Below the pieces are notes generated by a model, which was not told the origin of the DNA, made no database searches, and was given only the letters and a program-made list of their open reading frames with translations. The translations under genes were made by a program, and so were the position numbers. A stretch of 64,000 nucleotides of DNA from Flavobacterium swingsii (GTDB lineage: Bacteria > Bacteroidota > Bacteroidia > Flavobacteriales > Flavobacteriaceae): positions 248,001 through 312,000 of the forward strand of contig NZ_FOJT01000004.1 of assembly GCF_900111965.1 (NCBI RefSeq). The letters run 5' to 3'. Shown piece by piece: positions 26,801-35,033 of this stretch; the first letter of the stretch is position 1; each line of letters begins with the position of its first letter.

Positions 26801-28401
26801 ACGGAATCACCGTTTACCAAGAGCAAGTAATGCTTTTGTCACAAAGATTAGCCGATTTTTCTAAGGGTGATGCCGACGTTTTGCGTAAAGCCATGGGGAA
26901 AAAAGACCGTCCAACGCTAGATAAAATGAAGCCTAAATTTCTTTCTCAAGCATCTGCCAAAGGTCATGCCGAGGACAAATTAGAAAAAATTTGGAAAGAC
27001 TGGGAAGCCTTTGCAGAGTACGCTTTTAACAAATCGCATTCTACTTGTTATGCTTGGATTGCTTATCAAACCGCCTACTTAAAAGCCAATTATCCAGCGG
27101 AATATATGGCAGCGGTTTTGTCTAATAATATGAGCGATATTAAGCAAGTTTCTTTCTTTATGGAAGAATGCAAACGCATGGGATTGGCGGTTTTAGGTCC
27201 AGATGTAAATGAGTCATTTTATAAATTTACTGTTAATGATGATTATGCTGTTCGTTTCGGAATAGGCGCTGTAAAAGGTGTTGGAATGGGAGCTGTAAAT
27301 ACGATTGTCGAAAGCAGAAAAGATGGAAACTACAAATCTATTTTCGATTTAGCTAAACGTGTCGATCAACGAGCGGCCAACAAAAAAGCCATCGAAAATT
27401 TGATTCTTGCTGGTGGTTTCGATTGTTTTGCAAACACGCATCGGGCACAATATTTTCATACTGATGGTGACGGAATTACATTTTACGAAAAAGCCATACG
27501 ATTTGGCGCGAAGTTTCAAGAAAACGAAAATTCATCGCAAGTAAGTTTGTTTGGCGATACGAGTGATGTGCAAATTTCCGAACCTATAATTCCGCCATGC
27601 GAAGAGTGGAATACTATGGAAAAATTAGCCAAAGAAAAAGAAGTTGTTGGGATTTATATTTCAGGTCACCCGCTAGATGATTATAGGTTCGAAATGAAAT
27701 ATTTTTGCAACAGTAAACTCGAATCTCTAAAAAATTTAGAACAATTTGTGGGTAAAAACCTTTCTTTTGGAGGAATTGTAACCAATGTGCAACACCGAAC
27801 GGCCAAAAACGGAAAAGGTTGGGCGACATTCGTTTTAGAAGGATATGACGAGACTAATGAGTTTCGAATTTTTAATGAAGAATACCTGAAATTTAGGCAT
27901 TTTCTGGTTCAAAATCAGTTTGTGTATATTAAGGTTAATATAAAAGATGGTTGGGTAAACCGTGAAACGGGTAAAAAATCGGATCCGCAAATTAACTTTT
28001 TGCAAGTAGAATCGATACAAGATGTTTTGAAGATTTTTGCAAAAAAACTAGTCATTCATTTAGATATAAAAGATTTGCGAGAAGAGTTAGTGTCTAAATT
28101 AACCGCGGTTTTTAATGCGAATAAAGGCGATAACACGGTTTCTTTTGAAATCATGGAATTAGAAAAAATAAAAAAACAGATTGAAGCCGCACCTGTTGAA
28201 ACTGATGATATAGAAATTGTTTTGGACGAAAATGGAGATATTATAGAAGACGAAAATCCAGAAACAGTAGCTCCTACTGAAGTCGAAGAAACCAAAATAA
28301 TTAATAAAATTTCGATGAATAGTCGTAAGTTGAAAATTAACATCTCGACCGAATTGTTAAATGAATTGGAAAAATTACAGGTTAATTTTAAGTTGAATTA
28401 A
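23875..28401 (+). CDS. dnaE: DNA polymerase III alpha subunit with fused DEDD exonuclease
   Basis: 1508 residues. An N-terminal DnaQ-like exonuclease (about 1-195; FDTETTG near 5, HNATADVEAT near 170) precedes the PHP domain (FAHLHNHTQFSVLQ near 261), the C-family polymerase core (PDIDIDFDDEGR near 688; FNKSHSTCYAW near 1053), an OB fold (LSFGGIVTNV near 1300) and a C-terminal tail. Proofreading and synthesis thus lie on one chain, unlike E. coli, where epsilon is separate. It is the main replicative polymerase. The next gene starts on the last base of the stop codon. Confidence 0.97.
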   Translation: MYLIFDTETTGLPRSWSAPITDTDNWPRCIQIAWQLHDEMGNLIEHQDYLVKPEGFNIPYDAERIHGISTELAQEQGIALQEVLEKFNIALSKTKFIVGQNVGFDVNIMGCEFHRANIGSDMVKMPVLDTCTEVTASLLKLPGGRGGRFKLPTLTELHQYLFKIPFSEAHNATADVEATTRCFLELIKREVFTKEELDVEASYFHEFQSKNQGEIQLIGLRHINLKEASAEIAKRFQQAEKVETKMPISAEITQDLANAKFAHLHNHTQFSVLQSTISVAKLVAAAAKNKMSAVAMTDHANLMGAFHFVRDVLNQNKIASAKNATALENGEEATEVEMKPIVGCEFFVCGNHKDKTKKDNGYQVVFLAKNKKGYHNLAKMSSIAYTEGFYYVPRIDRNVIEQYKEDIIILSGNLYGEIPSKVLNLGENQAEEALLWWKSQFGDDFYLELMRHNQEDENRVNQTLISFAKKHDVKLIATNNTFYISQDDANAHDILLCVKEGEKQATPIGRGRGYRFGLPNQEYYFKSGDEMKQLFSDLPEAIVNIQEIVDKVEIYSLYRDVLLPKFEIPTEFLIEEDKTDEGKRGENSFLRHLTMVGANKRYPEITPEIQERIDFELLTIQNSGYPGYFLIVQDFIAEARKMDVSVGPGRGSAAGSVVAYCLGITNIDPLLYNLLFERFLNPDRVSLPDIDIDFDDEGRSKVMDYVIQKYGSKQVAQIITYGTMAAKSAIRDTARVLDLPLFEADKIAKLLPGMLPGKWNLARFMNDTEAEIRKVLRPEDFDRMKELILLSKEEDLSGETIQQAQILEGNLRNTGIHACGVIITPSDITNFVPVTTAKDSDLYVTQFDNSVAESAGLLKMDFLGLKTLTLIKDTVKLVKYRTGKILDPDTFPIDDVKTYELFQRGETVGIFQYESAGMQKYMKELKPTVFNDLIAMNALYRPGPIAYIPSFIKRKNGEELIEYDLEACEELLKDTYGITVYQEQVMLLSQRLADFSKGDADVLRKAMGKKDRPTLDKMKPKFLSQASAKGHAEDKLEKIWKDWEAFAEYAFNKSHSTCYAWIAYQTAYLKANYPAEYMAAVLSNNMSDIKQVSFFMEECKRMGLAVLGPDVNESFYKFTVNDDYAVRFGIGAVKGVGMGAVNTIVESRKDGNYKSIFDLAKRVDQRAANKKAIENLILAGGFDCFANTHRAQYFHTDGDGITFYEKAIRFGAKFQENENSSQVSLFGDTSDVQISEPIIPPCEEWNTMEKLAKEKEVVGIYISGHPLDDYRFEMKYFCNSKLESLKNLEQFVGKNLSFGGIVTNVQHRTAKNGKGWATFVLEGYDETNEFRIFNEEYLKFRHFLVQNQFVYIKVNIKDGWVNRETGKKSDPQINFLQVESIQDVLKIFAKKLVIHLDIKDLREELVSKLTAVFNANKGDNTVSFEIMELEKIKKQIEAAPVETDDIEIVLDENGDIIEDENPETVAPTEVEETKIINKISMNSRKLKINISTELLNELEKLQVNFKLN

Positions 28402-29297
28402 TGCTTAAAATCCTTAAATATTTAATAACAATTCGATTCAGAAAATTATTTGCAAAAGACGATAATCTAGCTATTGCGCTTTTTGTTTTAGCTATTGCGG
28501 TTTCAATGTATTTGTTTCAAGTTAAGTTGCATCAATTTATAAATTATGCAATGTTGTTTTTATTGCAAATTTTGTCTCTTCAAATAAATAGAAAAGACAT
28601 TGAACTCTTAAGTTTGAATACTAATTTCAGGTTAATTCTTTTTTTTGAATATACTATTTTAAGTTTACCAATCCTTATTTTATTGATTTTAAATTTTAAA
28701 TGGATTTGTTTTTTAGGATTTTTAATTTCGATTTTCGCACTCACTTTTATCAATAAATCAACTGCAAAAGCATTTAGGTATCCGTTTAAAATGTTTGATC
28801 CTTTTTGGACAATTTCATTCAGGAAATATAAATTATTTCTAGTAATTCCTGTTCTTGGATTCTTGGCTTACATGGGTTTCAAAAATCAAAATCCTAATTT
28901 GTATTATGCCGCTTTGTTGGTTGTGGGAGTTATTTTGTGTGTTTCGTCGAGCGAAAGAGAAAAACTGCATTTTGTAAAAGCAAGTTCGTTTATTGGAAAA
29001 GATTATCTGCGGCAACAAATAAAAACAATTGCTTACAATTCGGCATTTGTTTTAATTCCTATTTCGATAGTTTTTTTGATTTTAAAACAATTTCAAATTC
29101 TGTTTTTCATTCCGTTATTATTATTCTTTCCAATTATAAATTTGCTTTTCAAGTACACTTTTTTTGAACGAAAAATTGTTCACAATATCTTTTTTGCTTT
29201 GTTTGTTGGAAATATGATATACGGGTTTCCCTTGCTCTTTATCCCTTTACTTTATATAAAATCAGTTAAAAATTTGAAAATCATTCAGAATGCTTAA
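28401..29297 (+). CDS. ABC transporter membrane protein (unassigned family)
   Basis: 298 residues with roughly eight hydrophobic segments and little else (for example LILLILNFKWICFLGFLIS near 95-113). No family was recognised by eye. Its ATG shares one base with the dnaE stop, and it overlaps the ATP-binding gene by 8 bases, so it should be the permease partner of that ATPase. The substrate is unknown; membrane-protein/ATPase pairs of this size are often exporters. Confidence 0.7.
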   Translation: MLKILKYLITIRFRKLFAKDDNLAIALFVLAIAVSMYLFQVKLHQFINYAMLFLLQILSLQINRKDIELLSLNTNFRLILFFEYTILSLPILILLILNFKWICFLGFLISIFALTFINKSTAKAFRYPFKMFDPFWTISFRKYKLFLVIPVLGFLAYMGFKNQNPNLYYAALLVVGVILCVSSSEREKLHFVKASSFIGKDYLRQQIKTIAYNSAFVLIPISIVFLILKQFQILFFIPLLLFFPIINLLFKYTFFERKIVHNIFFALFVGNMIYGFPLLFIPLLYIKSVKNLKIIQNA

Positions 29298-29931
29298 TGT
29301 TATAATTCAGAAGAAAAAATACGATTCAAAAACAGTTTTAGAAAACATCGATTTCGATATTGTCGAAAAAGGAATTTATGGTTTTGTTGGCAAAAACGGA
29401 CAAGGAAAAACAACCTTGTTTAAGTGTATTTTGGGTTTAAATGTGTTTGATGGAAAAATCGAATTCAATAACGAAAAATTAGTGCTAAAAAACATTGCTT
29501 GGTGTCCAACCGAACCAGATTTGTATGAAGATTTGACCGCTTATGAGTTTTATGATTTTTATCAAGAATTGACAAATTGCAAAAGGCAAACAACTAATTT
29601 ATTGTTTGATGTTCCTGAAGATAAATTGTTAAAAAGCTTTTCGACAGGAATGAAAAAGAAAACCTATTTGAATGCAATTTTTCAAAACAATCATCAAATT
29701 TATATACTTGATGAGCCTTTTAATGGATTAGATTTAGAGTCAAATTATGTTCTGATGAATTTCTTGAAAGAGAAAAGTAAGGATTCAATTGTGCTTATTT
29801 CGTCGCATATTTTGGAAATTTTATATGCCAATTGCAAATCGATATTTGTAATTAAAGATAGAAATATTAAAAAATTTGAAAAAGATAATTTTAACGAAAT
29901 TGAAGAAGTTATTTTTACGATAATGCCCTAG
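29290..29931 (+). CDS. ABC transporter ATP-binding protein
   Basis: 213 residues. Walker A GFVGKNGQGKTTLF (about 31-44), signature SFSTGMKKK (about 117-125, a variant LSGGQ), Walker B IYILDEPFNGLD (about 137-148) and switch His in SSHI. It drives the membrane protein encoded just upstream. The last codons (ATG CCC TAG) and the stop lie in a dispersed repeat copy that continues downstream, so the C-terminus may have been altered by insertion. Confidence 0.9.
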   Translation: MLNVIIQKKKYDSKTVLENIDFDIVEKGIYGFVGKNGQGKTTLFKCILGLNVFDGKIEFNNEKLVLKNIAWCPTEPDLYEDLTAYEFYDFYQELTNCKRQTTNLLFDVPEDKLLKSFSTGMKKKTYLNAIFQNNHQIYILDEPFNGLDLESNYVLMNFLKEKSKDSIVLISSHILEILYANCKSIFVIKDRNIKKFEKDNFNEIEEVIFTIMP

Positions 29932-30041
29932 CCCTGATAGTAGTGAAAATCCTTTTTTGTCATCAGTTCGAGTTCGCTTGCAAAGAGAGTATCGAGAACG
30001 AGACAAAAAAGATTGTAATGAATAGCAGGAAATTGCTCCTC
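29923..30041 (+). repeat. Dispersed intergenic repeat, copy 2
   Basis: Begins ATGCCCTAGCCCTGATAGTAG and ends near AGGAAATTGCTCCT, with an inner inverted pair around TTTTTTGTC / GAGACAAAAAA. It contains the stop codon of the preceding ABC ATPase gene. Confidence 0.8.
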
Positions 30042-30110
30042 ATAAAAATCATCAATACATTTATAGTTAAAACTGATTTTTAAAAGTGAAACTATTCAAA
30101 ATAAAATTCT

Positions 30111-30118
30111 ACTTTTGT
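30111..30118 (+). promoter_or_regulatory. -7 box of trxA
   Basis: TACTTTTG fits TAnnTTTG, 25 bases before the trxA ATG. Confidence 0.5.
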
Positions 30119-30143
30119 CAAACAATTAATAAAGAAAAACAAA

Positions 30144-30461
30144 ATGGCTTTAACAATAACAGACGCAACTTTTGAGGAAGTTGTATTAAAATCATCACAA
30201 CCAGTATTAGTAGATTTTTGGGCAGCTTGGTGCGGTCCTTGTCGCATGGTTGGTCCAGTTATCGAAGAAATTGCAACTGAATTTGAAGGAAAAGCAGTTG
30301 TGGGAAAAGTAGATGTTGACGCAAACCAAGAATTTGCTGCAAAATACGGTGTTAGAAATATTCCTACAGTTTTAGTTTTCCAAAACGGAGAAGTGGTAGG
30401 AAGACAAGTAGGTGTTGCGCCTAAGCAAACTTACGCGGATAGCTTGACTGCTTTGTTGTAA
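30144..30461 (+). CDS. trxA: Thioredoxin
   Basis: 105-residue standard thioredoxin. The redox site WCGPC lies in VDFWAAWCGPCRMVGP (about 24-39), and the cis-proline loop is NIPTVLVF. It is a cytoplasmic disulfide reductase. Stand-alone gene with its own -7 box and terminator, convergent with the histidine-kinase gene. Confidence 0.97.
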   Translation: MALTITDATFEEVVLKSSQPVLVDFWAAWCGPCRMVGPVIEEIATEFEGKAVVGKVDVDANQEFAAKYGVRNIPTVLVFQNGEVVGRQVGVAPKQTYADSLTALL

Positions 30462-30480
30462 GAAACAAATCGGAATAATA

Positions 30481-30513
30481 AAAAAAGGTCTAACGAAAGT
30501 TAGGCCTTTTTTT
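30481..30513 (+). terminator. Terminator of trxA (bidirectional)
   Basis: The stem AAAAAGGTCTAAC / GTTAGGCCTTTTT with a GAAA loop and T tract ends at the stop of the convergent kinase gene. Confidence 0.88.
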
Positions 30514-30514
30514 A

Positions 30515-32587
30515 TTATAATGTTAAAGTAAATTTTGTTCCAGTGTCTTGATTTGTTTCTACGGTAATTTCGCAATCAATGGCCTTGGCCAGATCACGAA
30601 TAAGGTGTAAACCCAATCCTGTTTTTATCCCGACGACTTCTTTTTCATCATATAATGCTTTGAATTGTTCTTGAGTTCCGCCGGAGCCGTTGTCGGTAAT
30701 TGATAAATAATTCTGCCCATTTTCTTGCCAGGCTTTCCAAACAATAATTGCGGTTGGTTTTTTTTCTAATGCTTTTATGGAGTTTGCGGTTAGATTTCGG
30801 ATAATGGTCTTTAGATAATTCTCATCGGTTATAAGTTGAAGATTTTCTGTATTTTCAAAAGTGATTTTCACATGCTCCACGCTGGAAAAATGTTTTGCCG
30901 TATCGTCAAATATCGAATTTACAGCAATATTTTTAGGTTGCGGTTTGAAATTTTCCATTTGGCTTTTACTCCATTGCAAAATATCTTCCATCGAATTTAA
31001 AAGATTTTCGGCTCCAGCCATAGTTTTGTCTTGCATGCGTTTCGTGCTTTCTTCGTCTAACATTTCTGGACTTTCTTTTTGAAGTTGTAAAAAGAAAACC
31101 AAGTTGGCAACCGGACCGCGTAAATCGTGATTCAAAATACTGAAAAAACGAGTTTTGGCTTTGTTTGCTTCGTCTAATTCGGTATTTAATACTTGTAATT
31201 TTTCGTTTGTTTTTTTTCTGTTTCGACTTTGGTAGAAAAGTAAACTTCCAATAATCGCTAAAAGAAAAATTCCGCCAATGAAGTAATACTTTTGTTTTTT
31301 AGCGGTGTCAATTTGAAGATTTTTATTAGCTATTTCTTGTTTTTTTAAATGGTTTTGATATTTGGCTTCCATTTCAGCAATATTCTTTTTTGATACTTCA
31401 TTTAGTATTGTGTCTTTTATTTTGGAATATTCACTTTGGTTTTTGTATGCTAATTCCCACAATCCTTTTGCTGCATAGGTTTTAGAAAGAGCATTTTTTA
31501 ACCAACTATATGCTCCTGGATCATCTTCTTTAACAATAGGTTCTGCTTTTTTTAAATAAAACAAAGCCTTGTCATATTGTTTTAATGCAAGATATGCTTC
31601 GCCACTCATATAATCGATACTACCGAGCATATATTTGCTGGCATATTTAGGGGCCAAACTTCTGGCGTGGTTAATATAATTTAAGGCGGAGTGAAATTGT
31701 TTTTTCTTGGTAATTAAATAATCCGCAATAGTTAAATCACTAGCTAAATACGCATCCCATGCTTTGTTTTCAGCGCCAGAATTTACTAATTTGGATAATT
31801 TAAGATATTGTTTTTCAATCTCGTTAATATCATCTTTATTTACATAAATCGCAATTAAGTATTTGTAAACAAAGGCCATTCCTGTTTTGTAATCTTTAAT
31901 ATAAATTTCAGATTCTTTGATGCTTTCTAATCCTTCATTGGTTTTTTCCAGATTCAAATAGATGTCAGTTATATTTACTAGTTTTACACCAATTGCAATG
32001 GAGTCTTTTTTTAGACTTTTACCGTTCAACGCCTTTTTACGGGTTTGAATTCCGTTAAGATAATATTTTAAACTTTTTTCATATTGACCTACAGATATGT
32101 AATAATCAGCTAGATTTTCTTGTAAAAGATATTTTTGATTTTCTTGTTTTGTTGAGTCAATAATTTTTTTATAGTCTAAAATTATTCGTTCTCTTTTGTT
32201 TACTAATCCTACATTTTTATAAACGAAAAGGAGCTCTTTATATAATCGGGCAGTGTTTTGTTTGTTTTTTGCTTTGTTTAAAAATTTTTCAGACTTTTCT
32301 AAATAATAAACCGCACTATCTACTTCTATTAAATAATCAAAAGTACTTCCTAAATAGAAATTAAAAAGGGAAAGGTGTTCAAAATCATCTTTTTTTATTA
32401 AGACAAATCCTTTTTTTGCATTTTTTTTTAATAATTCTGTATTTCCATTTTCAAACAATTCGTCACAATATTTTACCCAAACTTGTAGTTTTTCTTTTTG
32501 AGTTTTAAATTTAGAAAGATTAGGTTCTTTTTGTCCGTAAGAAAAGTAACTGATAAAAATTAGAACTAAAATAAAAATTTTTCTCAT
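30515..32587 (-). CDS. TPR-containing sensor histidine kinase
   Basis: 690 residues. A signal peptide (ending SYFSYGQK) precedes a long TPR-like helical sensor region (about 40-420), a transmembrane helix (YFIGGIFLLAIIGSLLF, about 437-453), a short coiled coil, a HisKA-like box FFSILNHDLRGPVANL with the phospho-acceptor His near 486, and an ATPase domain (SITDNGSGG near 636, GIKTGLGLHLIRDL near 657). It is the sensor of a two-component system with the LytTR regulator, whose gene overlaps it by 4 bases. The TPR sensor probably faces the periplasm; its signal is unknown. Confidence 0.92.
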   Translation of the reverse strand: MRKIFILVLIFISYFSYGQKEPNLSKFKTQKEKLQVWVKYCDELFENGNTELLKKNAKKGFVLIKKDDFEHLSLFNFYLGSTFDYLIEVDSAVYYLEKSEKFLNKAKNKQNTARLYKELLFVYKNVGLVNKRERIILDYKKIIDSTKQENQKYLLQENLADYYISVGQYEKSLKYYLNGIQTRKKALNGKSLKKDSIAIGVKLVNITDIYLNLEKTNEGLESIKESEIYIKDYKTGMAFVYKYLIAIYVNKDDINEIEKQYLKLSKLVNSGAENKAWDAYLASDLTIADYLITKKKQFHSALNYINHARSLAPKYASKYMLGSIDYMSGEAYLALKQYDKALFYLKKAEPIVKEDDPGAYSWLKNALSKTYAAKGLWELAYKNQSEYSKIKDTILNEVSKKNIAEMEAKYQNHLKKQEIANKNLQIDTAKKQKYYFIGGIFLLAIIGSLLFYQSRNRKKTNEKLQVLNTELDEANKAKTRFFSILNHDLRGPVANLVFFLQLQKESPEMLDEESTKRMQDKTMAGAENLLNSMEDILQWSKSQMENFKPQPKNIAVNSIFDDTAKHFSSVEHVKITFENTENLQLITDENYLKTIIRNLTANSIKALEKKPTAIIVWKAWQENGQNYLSITDNGSGGTQEQFKALYDEKEVVGIKTGLGLHLIRDLAKAIDCEITVETNQDTGTKFTLTL

Positions 32588-33288
32588 GCCATTAAATTTA
32601 AAGTATCTTTATAACTTCTACCTATGGGGATGGAAATGTTGTTTTTTAATTCAATTTCTTGACTTCCTATTTTCTGTATAAATTGTTTTTGAACCGCAAA
32701 ACTTCGGTGTATTCTAACAAAAGATTGGAATTTTTCTTCTTGTAAAATTTCACCTAAATTAGATAACACGCAATGGCGTTTGCCTTCAGTTACTAAAATG
32801 GTGTAATTTTTTAAAGCTTCCAGGTACAAAATTTCGTGAAGTTTGACTTTAATTTGATCATGTCCGGTTTTAACATAAACGGCATCACCACCAATTGTTG
32901 ATTCGAATAAGCTAGCTTTTAGTCGAACTTCCATAAATTCTTCAATACGTTTTGACGTTTGTTCAAATCGTGGAAACTTAAATGGTTTTACAATAAAATC
33001 TAGAGTTTGCAATTCAAAAGTTTCTGCGGCACTTTCTGTATGTGATGAAATAAAAACACAAACGGGAATTTCAAGAGCTTTTTGACGTAATTCCAGCCCA
33101 GAAGCACCAGGCATTTCAATATCTAAAAAAGCTACTTCTACAGTATTTGTTTCTAAAAAAGTAAGTGCTTTTTCAGCAGTTTCAAAAACACCAACAATAT
33201 TTAAGGTTGGAATTTTTTTTGTATACGATACTACGACAAGCCTGTCCATTTCATCATCGTCAACAATTATGCAATTAAAAGCCTTCAT
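32584..33288 (-). CDS. LytTR-family response regulator
   Basis: 234 residues. The receiver domain (1-120) has IIVDDDEMDR at the acidic pocket and VAFLDIEMPG with the phospho-acceptor Asp near 56; the LytTR DNA-binding domain (about 135-234) has ILYLEALKNYTILVT and FVRIHRSFAVQ. The gene precedes and overlaps the kinase gene (ATGA). It is divergent from a lipoprotein gene whose promoter carries a 28-bp element also found upstream of a second lipoprotein operon, the likely targets. Confidence 0.94.
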   Translation of the reverse strand: MKAFNCIIVDDDEMDRLVVVSYTKKIPTLNIVGVFETAEKALTFLETNTVEVAFLDIEMPGASGLELRQKALEIPVCVFISSHTESAAETFELQTLDFIVKPFKFPRFEQTSKRIEEFMEVRLKASLFESTIGGDAVYVKTGHDQIKVKLHEILYLEALKNYTILVTEGKRHCVLSNLGEILQEEKFQSFVRIHRSFAVQKQFIQKIGSQEIELKNNISIPIGRSYKDTLNLMA

Positions 33289-33340
33289 TTGGTCATATTT
33301 GAATTCAAATATAAGAAAATTTCGAATGAAATTTCCATTA

Positions 33341-33368
33341 GTGTATTTTAAATGTCGTTCGTCCTTTT
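33341..33368 (+). promoter_or_regulatory. Shared promoter element, copy 1 (likely LytTR operator)
   Basis: 28 bases containing GTCGTTCGTCCTTTT, 27 of 28 identical to 34146-34173. Both are followed after 27 bases by CACCTTTGTC, a -7 box that deviates from consensus in its first base. It lies between lytTR and the first lipoprotein gene. Two spaced GTYGTTCGTC-like steps could be the direct repeats LytTR proteins prefer. Confidence 0.7.
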
Positions 33369-33445
33369 GTCTTTTTTTTCACATTTATAATTTTTCACCT
33401 TTGTCCAAGAATTATAAAAAAAACTAATTTTAAAACTTAGAAATT

Positions 33446-34033
33446 ATGAGAAATACAAAATTTAATTTTCAAACTAATGTTAAAAAAGGATTGCTTTATG
33501 TAGTAACGACAATGTTAAGTGTGCTAATGTTTTCATGTGATAAAGATGATAATAATGGTGGTGTTGCTCCTTTGGCACAATCACCAGCAGGAGTAGCTGA
33601 TATCACACTTACTGCAGGCGGACAAGAATATAAAATTAATGGGCCTTGCGGATGGGCAGTTGCTGCCGGCAGGAAATATATTGGTGCCAATCAAGCGGAT
33701 AACAATTTAAAGACTTTTTCTTCTTACTTTAATATAGATGCCTTACCAACAGTAACTACAACTTACACTTTGGTAGAGGATTCTTCTGACACTGATTCGA
33801 CACATATTACAATGCATATTACTGAAATTTCAGGTAATGTGCTTACTGCTTGGAACTCTAAGACGACATCAGGTACTTTAACGTTAGTTGTTGAAGGAAA
33901 TAAGGTAACTGCAAATCTTGCTGGAATTACATTGTATCCAGAAACGAACCCTGGTGTTTTTACTAGCGGAAATGTTGGGGCTTTTGCTAATAATGGAGCT
34001 ATGACAGGAACGCTTACTTTTTACAAAAATTAA
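33446..34033 (+). CDS. Lipoprotein, paralogue of the gene at 35034
   Basis: 195 residues with a lipoprotein signal (SVLMFSC, lipid Cys about 30; the 20 residues before it suit a Bacteroidota lipoprotein). The mature part has TLTAGGQEYKINGPCGWAV, ISGNVLTAWNSKTTSGTLTLV and the end GTLTFYKN. The protein at 35034 shares this layout (a CNNKEFVAEGVCGALVS segment, a SGELTFFKN end), so the two are paralogues. No family name or function is recognised. Single gene with a shared-element promoter and a terminator. Confidence 0.82.
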   Translation: MRNTKFNFQTNVKKGLLYVVTTMLSVLMFSCDKDDNNGGVAPLAQSPAGVADITLTAGGQEYKINGPCGWAVAAGRKYIGANQADNNLKTFSSYFNIDALPTVTTTYTLVEDSSDTDSTHITMHITEISGNVLTAWNSKTTSGTLTLVVEGNKVTANLAGITLYPETNPGVFTSGNVGAFANNGAMTGTLTFYKN

Positions 34034-34092
34034 TAGTAATCAACTAATTTGTCCTTCTGCCAATAGTAGAATTACATTAGGGAATTATAATA

Positions 34093-34128
34093 AAAAACTC
34101 TGCATTGTTTGATGTGGAGTTTTTTTTG
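34093..34128 (+). terminator. Terminator of the first lipoprotein gene
   Basis: The stem AAAACTCTGCAT / ATGTGGAGTTTT around TGTTTG is followed by eight T residues, separating the first lipoprotein gene from the next promoter. Confidence 0.8.
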
Positions 34129-34145
34129 TTTTAAAATGGATATTG

Positions 34146-34173
34146 GTGTATTTAAAATGTCGTTCGTCCTTTT
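34146..34173 (+). promoter_or_regulatory. Shared promoter element, copy 2 (likely LytTR operator)
   Basis: Near-identical to 33341-33368 with the same 27-base spacing to CACCTTTGTC, 101 bases before the ATG of the next operon (105 in copy 1). The conservation contrasts with the unrelated spacer sequence. Confidence 0.72.
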
Positions 34174-34246
34174 ATGGTTTTATTAAAGTAATTACTGTTA
34201 CACCTTTGTCATGTAAAAAACTATTAACAAATTAAAATCTAAAATT

Positions 34247-35023
34247 ATGAAAACAATTAAAAATAAATTTGCACTAGTTGTATTTGCACTATTTGCTGTT
34301 TCGTGCAGTAGCGATGACAACAACTCGCCAGTTCATGAAATACGAGAAAATCGAATTACAAAGGAAGTCGATGAAAACACAACTACAACGTTTACATATA
34401 ACGCCAGTAACCAACTGATTAAAATTATAGAAATTGGAGATCTTGGTTTTGGTACCACTCAGAAGGTTGAAAATTATACTTACGGAACTGATGGAAAAGT
34501 TGCAGAGGTTGTGACAGATTACACAGGATCATCTTCTTATGGATTTAAGTATGCTTATTCTTACAATGCAGGTAAATTGGTAACCATTATTGTAAAAAAG
34601 TATACAGGTTCAGGTACTTATGACAATTTCTCGCAGATATTTTTTGACTACAATACACCTAATGTAGTAGAAAGAGCTGAATTTAGACAAGATGGGACTA
34701 CAACCCGAACTGTCTATAGCATAGCTAATGGAAACACCACTTCCTATTCTGTTTATACTGGAGTCAGTGCCAATACACCAAACGGACAATTGAGTTATAC
34801 CAATATTTACTCTAATTATGACGCTAAAAAAACACCTTATGCAGGTTTACCATTGGTGTTTCATGAACCTTATTTATTTGTAAATAATCCAGGGCAAACT
34901 CAATCTAGCGGGAGTACTGTTAATTATACTTATCAATATAATGACGATGGGTATCCAACAAAAAAAACAATGTCATTTAATAGCACCTCTACAAGTACAA
35001 CATATTTATATGAACGCATTTAA
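34247..35023 (+). CDS. Lipoprotein with YD-like beta repeats
   Basis: 258 residues. Lipoprotein signal ends VVFALFAVSC (Cys about 23) and an Asp-rich linker follows. The mature part consists of repeated strand-turn units such as TFTYNASNQLIKIIE, YTYGTDGKVAEVV, YSYNAGKLVTIIV and YQYNDDGYPTKKT, resembling Bacteroidota DUF4595/YD-repeat lipoproteins. It is probably surface- or periplasm-exposed, with no enzymatic motif. First gene of a four-gene run preceded by shared element copy 2. Confidence 0.8.
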   Translation: MKTIKNKFALVVFALFAVSCSSDDNNSPVHEIRENRITKEVDENTTTTFTYNASNQLIKIIEIGDLGFGTTQKVENYTYGTDGKVAEVVTDYTGSSSYGFKYAYSYNAGKLVTIIVKKYTGSGTYDNFSQIFFDYNTPNVVERAEFRQDGTTTRTVYSIANGNTTSYSVYTGVSANTPNGQLSYTNIYSNYDAKKTPYAGLPLVFHEPYLFVNNPGQTQSSGSTVNYTYQYNDDGYPTKKTMSFNSTSTSTTYLYERI

Positions 35024-35033
35024 ATTTAAAACT

